Shown here in pieces: positions 41,773 through 46,136 of a stretch of DNA of 46,136 nt. Source of the DNA: an uncultured Bacteroidales bacterium (GTDB lineage Bacteria > Bacteroidota > Bacteroidia > Bacteroidales > Muribaculaceae); the NCBI GenBank assembly GCA_902779125.1, contig CACZAC010000016.1, positions 1 to 46,136 of the forward strand, read 5' to 3'. Numbering within the stretch: the first letter of the stretch is position 1; the number at the start of each line of letters is the position of its first letter. Under the pieces are notes generated by a model. That model did not search any database. It was not told where the DNA came from and saw nothing but the letters and a program-made list of their open reading frames with translations. The position numbers were made by a program, and so were the translations under genes.

Positions 41773-44580
41773 ATGAAAAGATTTGTTCTTTCACTAATTG
41801 GACTGGTGCTGCTGTCCTCATGGGCAGCAGCCCAGTTACCTCAGGACCCGTCGGTGCGCAAGGGAACGCTCAAGAACGGCATGACCTACTACATCCGTCA
41901 TAATGCCAAAGAGGCCGGACTTGCCGACTTCTATATTGCACAACGGGTGGGGTCTATCCTTGAAGAGCCTCGTCAGCGTGGACTGGCGCATTTCCTGGAA
42001 CACATGGCCTTCAACGGCACCAAGAATTTCCCAGGCAAGAACGGCAAGCCGGGCATTGTTCCCTGGTGTGAGAGCATCGGTGTCAAGTTTGGCGCTAACC
42101 TCAATGCCTACACTTCAATCGACCAGACGGTCTATCACATCGGCTCCGCTCCGCTAGTGCGTGAGGGCATCATCGACTCCTGTCTGTTGGTGCTCCATGA
42201 CTGGAGCCACTACCTGCTGCTCGAAGATGAGGAAATCGATAAGGGACGTGGCGTCATCCACGAGGAGTGGCGCACCCGTCGTGCCGGTATGGCGGTACAG
42301 CGCATGCAAGAGCAGGTGATGCCCCGCATATACAAGGGAACAAAGTATGAGGACTGCATGCCTATCGGTTCGATGGACATCGTGGACAATTTCCCCTATC
42401 AGGACCTGCGCGACTACTACCAGAAATGGTATCGCCCCGACCTGCAGGCCATCGTGGTCGTGGGTGACATCGATGTGGACAAGATGGAGAAGAAAATCAA
42501 GAAAGTATTCTCTTCCATCCCCATGCCCAAGAAACCAGCCGAGCGCATTTATTATCCCGTCTGCGACAATGACCAGATGATTGTCGCCATCGAGAAAGAT
42601 GCCGAACAGCCTATCGTGTTGTGCCACCTCTACCAAAAACGAGATGCAACCCCCGACAACGAGAAGGACTGCGAGGTCTACCTGCGCGACAGCTATATCG
42701 ACGACCTCATCAGCACGATGCTCAATGACCGTTTTGCCGAACTGCGCCAACAGGCCGGCTCACCCGTCCAGAGTGCTACGGGCCGCGCCAGCACATTCTT
42801 CATCAGCCGCACCAAAGAGGCCTTTGCATTAAGCATCAGCTGCAAGCAGGACAACATCCTGGGAGGCATCATTGCGGCAGTGGCTATCGCCGAACAAGCA
42901 CGCCAGCACGGCTTTACCCAAAGCGAACTGGACCGCGCCAAGAAACTTTTCCTCAATGCCGCCGAGCGCCGCTACAACATGCGCGATGATTACCGCAACT
43001 CGCACTATGTCAACGCCTGCGTGAGCAACTTCTTGACGGGAGAGCCGCTGGTGTCGGTAGAATATGAGTTGGAAAACACCCGCAGACTGGACCGTGACGT
43101 AACCCTTGAAGAAGTCAACACCGCTACACGCGAACTGATTACTGACAAGAATCAGGTTGTAGTCATGTATGCCCCCGACAAGGAAGAGGTCATTCTGCCC
43201 ACCGAAGGTCAGATTGAGCAGGTCATCCTGGCGGCTCAACGGCTGTCATACGCACCTTACACCGAACAGCAGTTAGCCGACAATCTCATGAGCCAGCTGC
43301 CTCAACCCGGCACCATTGTCAGCGAAAAACCTTATAAGCACGGCTTCACCGAGTTCATGTTGTCCAACGGCATGAAAGTGTATGCCCGTCAGACCGATTT
43401 CAACGCTGACGTCGTTTCGCTGGAAATGGTTGGCGAAGGCGGAACTTCTCTCTACGGCGACGAGGACATCCCCAACTTTAGCGTCATTTCCAGTGGTGTG
43501 AGTGAGGCTGGCGTGGGTGACTATGATGCAATCACCCTGCGTAAGATGCTCACCGGCAAATCTGTCCGTGTTGCGCCCTCGGTTGGTTCCAAGAGCCAGA
43601 GCATCAGCGGCACTTCGTCGGTCAAGGACATGAAGACCATGTTTGAACTGGCCCACCTGTACTTCACCTCACCTCGCCGCGACACTACCGCGTTCAATGA
43701 ATTCATCAGCCGCAACCGCTCATTCCTCACCAACAGGAATGCGTCGCCCAAGGTGGATTATAACGACTCCATCAGGGCCATCCTTTACGGTCATCATCCC
43801 CGCATGGAGCCTGTCGTGCAATCGACCCTTGACCATGTGAACTATGACCGCGTCATGGAAATTTACCAGGAGCGGTTCAGTGATGCATCCAACTTCAAGG
43901 CAGTCATTATCGGCAACTATGATGAGAAGGAACTGCGCCAGATGCTTTGCCAATATCTGGCGACACTGCCCTCGACAGGCAAGCATGAGCAGACCGATTA
44001 CAGCAGAGTCCCGCAAATCATTGATGGGAAGTCGGTACACAAGTTCTCCAAGAAGATGGCCACACCACTGGCCAACGTCAGCATCTACTACACCGCCGAC
44101 GTGCCGTTTACTGCTCAAAGCGACCTGGAACTGGATTTCCTGAAGCGTTGCCTATCCATCGCCTACACCGACTCGGTGCGTGAGGAAAAAGGCGGCACTT
44201 ACGGCGTGAGCGTGGACTTCGAGTTGGCCAAGGATGACCAGCCCAATGCCACCTTCAAGATTTCATACAATGCCGATCCCGAACGTTACGAGGAACTTAA
44301 CCCAATCATCTATCAGCAGTTGCAGATTATCGCTGAAAACGGTCCTCTCGAGTCCAGCATGGCCAAAATTAAGCAATACTTGACCAAGCAATATGCCCAA
44401 ATGGCCATCACCAATGACTATTGGAGCTACATCATTTGGCACGAACTGGATGACGAAACCGACTTTGACCGTGACTACTGCAAGATGGTTCAGAACATGA
44501 CCGCAGGCGAAGTCCAGCGGATGGCCCAGCGCTTGCTCGCAGCAGGACGTTGCATCGAGGTCACCATGTTGTCAGAATAA
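41773..44580 (+). CDS. M16-family (pitrilysin/PqqL-like) zinc metallopeptidase
   Basis: The 935-residue protein has a signal peptide (MKRFVLSLIGLVLLSSWAAA) and two M16 halves. The N-terminal half carries the inverted zinc motif HFLEH (His73, Glu76, His77), with Glu164/165 in GVIHEEWRTRR as the likely third ligand. The position before that, usually KERG in this family, reads KGRG. The C-terminal half (from about 510) lacks the zinc motif, as is normal, and includes the Arg/Tyr substrate-binding type sequence EEKGGTYGVSV. M16 enzymes enclose and cut short, unfolded peptides; in E. coli PqqL a secreted form works with a TonB receptor to take up iron from ferredoxin. Its place 5 bp after the DUF4876-like gene suggests a comparable job: cutting what the receptor brings in. 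Confidence 0.93.
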   Translation: MKRFVLSLIGLVLLSSWAAAQLPQDPSVRKGTLKNGMTYYIRHNAKEAGLADFYIAQRVGSILEEPRQRGLAHFLEHMAFNGTKNFPGKNGKPGIVPWCESIGVKFGANLNAYTSIDQTVYHIGSAPLVREGIIDSCLLVLHDWSHYLLLEDEEIDKGRGVIHEEWRTRRAGMAVQRMQEQVMPRIYKGTKYEDCMPIGSMDIVDNFPYQDLRDYYQKWYRPDLQAIVVVGDIDVDKMEKKIKKVFSSIPMPKKPAERIYYPVCDNDQMIVAIEKDAEQPIVLCHLYQKRDATPDNEKDCEVYLRDSYIDDLISTMLNDRFAELRQQAGSPVQSATGRASTFFISRTKEAFALSISCKQDNILGGIIAAVAIAEQARQHGFTQSELDRAKKLFLNAAERRYNMRDDYRNSHYVNACVSNFLTGEPLVSVEYELENTRRLDRDVTLEEVNTATRELITDKNQVVVMYAPDKEEVILPTEGQIEQVILAAQRLSYAPYTEQQLADNLMSQLPQPGTIVSEKPYKHGFTEFMLSNGMKVYARQTDFNADVVSLEMVGEGGTSLYGDEDIPNFSVISSGVSEAGVGDYDAITLRKMLTGKSVRVAPSVGSKSQSISGTSSVKDMKTMFELAHLYFTSPRRDTTAFNEFISRNRSFLTNRNASPKVDYNDSIRAILYGHHPRMEPVVQSTLDHVNYDRVMEIYQERFSDASNFKAVIIGNYDEKELRQMLCQYLATLPSTGKHEQTDYSRVPQIIDGKSVHKFSKKMATPLANVSIYYTADVPFTAQSDLELDFLKRCLSIAYTDSVREEKGGTYGVSVDFELAKDDQPNATFKISYNADPERYEELNPIIYQQLQIIAENGPLESSMAKIKQYLTKQYAQMAITNDYWSYIIWHELDDETDFDRDYCKMVQNMTAGEVQRMAQRLLAAGRCIEVTMLSE

Positions 44581-44610
44581 TACCCCGATCTAATAGTTTT
44601 TCATAAGCAC

Positions 44611-44648
44611 GCCCTCAAAGGTTATCACCTAACTTTTGGGGGCATTTT
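44611..44648 (+). terminator. Terminator after the M16 gene
   Basis: GCCCTCAAAGGTTA (44611-44624) pairs with TAACTTTTGGGGGC (44630-44643) at 12 of 14 positions, with G-U pairs at the others, around a 5-nt loop, followed by ATTTTG. It closes the five-gene operon. Confidence 0.75.
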
Positions 44649-44674
44649 GTGCTATAAATACCAACAAATGATGA

Positions 44675-44705
44675 TTGCAAGGCACCTTAGGGATGGCTAA
44701 TTTTG
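44675..44705 (+). promoter_or_regulatory. Promoter of the hemerythrin-LuxR regulator gene
   Basis: TTG at 44675-44677 and TAATTTTG at 44698-44705, with starts 23 bp apart, give a good Bacteroidetes promoter 25 bp before the ATG at 44730. It covers the TTG at 44703, which is therefore not the start codon. Confidence 0.7.
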
Positions 44706-44729
44706 CGGCAGAACAAAAACACAGACACG

Positions 44730-45689
44730 ATGAAGGAGCAGAAGATATATGAGGCTGAGGACAAGATGGTATCGCTCATCAGCGATAACTATAACTTGCT
44801 TCAAGCACTGGGCGCTTTCGGCATCAGCCTGGGTTTTGGTGACAAGACGGTCTTGGAAACCTGCGAGAGCAACGGAGTGGACACACATACGTTTCTGACA
44901 GTAGTCAACTATGCCATCAACGGCGTCCGAGTCAATGAAGACGATGAGCGCATCTCGGTATCCACCCTGCTACATTACCTGGAAGCCAGCCACGCCTATT
45001 TTGTCGATTTCCAGTTACCCTATATCCGCCGCGAGCTGGAGGAGTCGCTCAACGAAGACAATTCACTGGCGAAGCTCATCATGAAACTCTATGACGAGTA
45101 TGCCCATGAAATCAGACGCCACATGAATTACGAGCAACAGACACTTTTCCCCTACGTGGAAAAACTGCTTGAAGACCAGCCGGCCAGCGACTACAATGTG
45201 GAAACCTTCTCCAAGCATCATGGCGCTGCCGACCAGCAGTTGCGGGAATTGAAAATCCTAATCATCAAGTATCTGCCTCAAGACGGGTTACACAACAACC
45301 AGCTGACGGCCACACTTCACGACATCTATGAGAACGAAGAATGGTTATTCCAGCATGCGATGGTCGAAGACCATATTTTTGTTCCTGCCATCCGTCGTCT
45401 GGAGCGGCACGTCAAGCATGGCAGTGTATCAGAGAACATCTCCAAGATGGTCTTTAAGAGCGGGTCTGACAGCAGCGAGACACTCTCCGACCGAGAGCAG
45501 GAGGTCATCGTCGCTCTTGTCCAAGGCATGTCTAACAAGGAAATCGCCTCACACCTCGACATCTCGGTCAATACTGTCATCACCCACCGCCGCAACATTG
45601 CCCGCAAACTCCAGATTCACAGTCCATCGGGCCTCACGATTTACGCCATCGTCAACAATCTGATTGACATCAATGCCGTGAAACTATAG
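44730..45689 (+). CDS. Di-iron hemerythrin (RIC/YtfE-like) domain fused to a LuxR-type DNA-binding domain
   Basis: About 319 residues. Residues 8-66 resemble the ScdA_N domain of iron-sulfur repair proteins (GISLGFGDKTVLETCESNGV), but the usual Cys pair is replaced by LGF-type sequence. Residues 78-225 form a hemerythrin-like four-helix domain with the full ligand pattern of YtfE: His88 (or 82), His131, Glu135, His163/164, His209 and Glu213, matching YtfE spacing (HxxxE twice). Residues 252-294 are a LuxR helix-turn-helix (LSDREQEVIVALVQGMSNKE; HLDISVNTVITHRRNIARKL). I infer a cytoplasmic transcription factor that senses nitric oxide, oxygen or iron through a di-iron site. It has its own promoter and follows the receptor/peptidase operon, which it may control; target sites are not known. 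Confidence 0.88.
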   Translation: MKEQKIYEAEDKMVSLISDNYNLLQALGAFGISLGFGDKTVLETCESNGVDTHTFLTVVNYAINGVRVNEDDERISVSTLLHYLEASHAYFVDFQLPYIRRELEESLNEDNSLAKLIMKLYDEYAHEIRRHMNYEQQTLFPYVEKLLEDQPASDYNVETFSKHHGAADQQLRELKILIIKYLPQDGLHNNQLTATLHDIYENEEWLFQHAMVEDHIFVPAIRRLERHVKHGSVSENISKMVFKSGSDSSETLSDREQEVIVALVQGMSNKEIASHLDISVNTVITHRRNIARKLQIHSPSGLTIYAIVNNLIDINAVKL

Positions 45690-45792
45690 TTGCGGCTATA
45701 ATATCAATCCTCAAGATGACGATTGCCATTAGCCAGACACAAGGTTATCAAGCAGTTAACCTCCATTAAATAATCCCTACTGGCTGTAAGCT

Positions 45793-46000
45793 TCACCACA
45801 TCGTGGCAGAATCCGACATAACAACCTGATTTACAAGAGATTCCAAAACTGATAACATGTCAGCAGGTACTATCGTGTGCCATGATGTGCCTAACATGGT
45901 TGTCATTTTTTACAACCGTTTTTTTTCACTAATGCCTTATTCTTGCTGAAAAACACCATTCTGAGGATTGTGGAGCATTGGATTTTGGGTACTTTTGCCA
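45793..46000 (+). promoter_or_regulatory. Control region before the terminal sigma-like gene, homologous to 35656-35870
   Basis: This holds the second copy of the control block: core 45875-45936 (GTGTGCCATGATGTGCC at its start), TTG at 45968-45970 as -33, and TACTTTTG at 45990-45997 as a consensus -7 box. The core-to-box distances are 86 and 93 bp in the two copies. The gap 45690-46072 contains no gene; between the -7 box and the ATG at 46073 is a leader of about 70 bp. Confidence 0.65.
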
Positions 46001-46072
46001 TGAAAAAAGTTTCACCTGAGTGTGAAAAAAACTACGGTTCATGTGTCATTACTATAGAACGAAGACACTGAC

Positions 46073-46136
46073 ATGAATGACAAGAGCATACTTGAGGGCC
46101 TGTTCAGGCAACATTACGGCAAGATGATACATCTGG
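46073..46136 (+). CDS. Probable ECF sigma factor, N-terminal fragment
   Basis: From the ATG at 46073 the frame is open to the window edge, giving 21 residues (MNDKSILEGLFRQHYGKMIH). The LFRQHYGKMIHL pattern is how many Bacteroidetes ECF sigma factors begin region 2. It is preceded by a consensus -7 box and the conserved control block. Too little is present to be certain; another short regulator is possible. Confidence 0.6.
   Translation, partial: MNDKSILEGLFRQHYGKMIHL

Noticed and set aside
45690-45792. Possible terminator or tRNA after the hemerythrin-LuxR gene
   Set aside because: Only very short pairings (such as TATAG/CTATA) are visible and no tRNA cloverleaf can be drawn.

Overview
The window reads as a chromosomal segment of a Bacteroidales bacterium, most like the Prevotellaceae/Muribaculaceae; I cannot resolve it further. 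Evidence: SusC/SusD proteins, an ECF sigma/FecR pair, SusR- and SusB-type starch genes, T9SS-like and dockerin-like tails, DUF6850/DUF4876-type proteins, and Bacteroidetes promoters with a -7 box TAnnTTTG and often TTG about 22-23 bp upstream. Several of these promoters overlap the first in-frame TTG/GTG of a reading frame, so I moved those starts to a downstream ATG.

Layout. 1-5.9 kb (minus): ECF sigma, FecR anti-sigma, SusC receptor with an STN signalling domain, and a SusD lipoprotein cut by the window edge; a glycan-uptake locus with trans-envelope signalling. 6.1-9.6 kb (plus): DsbD-type thiol:disulfide transporter and a CyuA-type L-cysteine desulfidase/L-serine dehydratase, followed by 0.9 kb of repeat-rich intergenic DNA. 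10.5-20.2 kb (plus): two very large secreted multidomain proteins with chitobiase-C-terminal-like repeats; the first ends in a dockerin-like pair, the second carries SusE/SusF-like modules and a T9SS-like tail. 20.4-26.0 kb (minus): a compact operon GH13 amylase - SusR-like regulator - GH97 alpha-glucosidase, convergent with the giants. 26.3-31.5 kb (plus): housekeeping genes (acyl-CoA synthetase, release factor 2, an unusual ArgB-like kinase, aspartate-semialdehyde dehydrogenase). 32.0-35.5 kb: a second GH97 and an unrecognised secreted protein, each with its own promoter.

35.9-44.6 kb (plus) is the most novel part: a tightly packed five-gene operon of TonB-dependent receptor, small lipoprotein, DUF6850-like beta-barrel, DUF4876-like lipoprotein and M16 zinc peptidase. 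It is followed by a regulator fusing a RIC/YtfE-type di-iron hemerythrin domain to a LuxR helix-turn-helix, and then by the start of a probable ECF sigma gene at the window end. About 210 bp upstream of the receptor operon (35656-35870) is recognisably homologous to the region upstream of that sigma gene (45793-46000), including promoter boxes at nearly the same spacing. This suggests both units share a control region. All functions are from reading translations and motifs; no database search was run.
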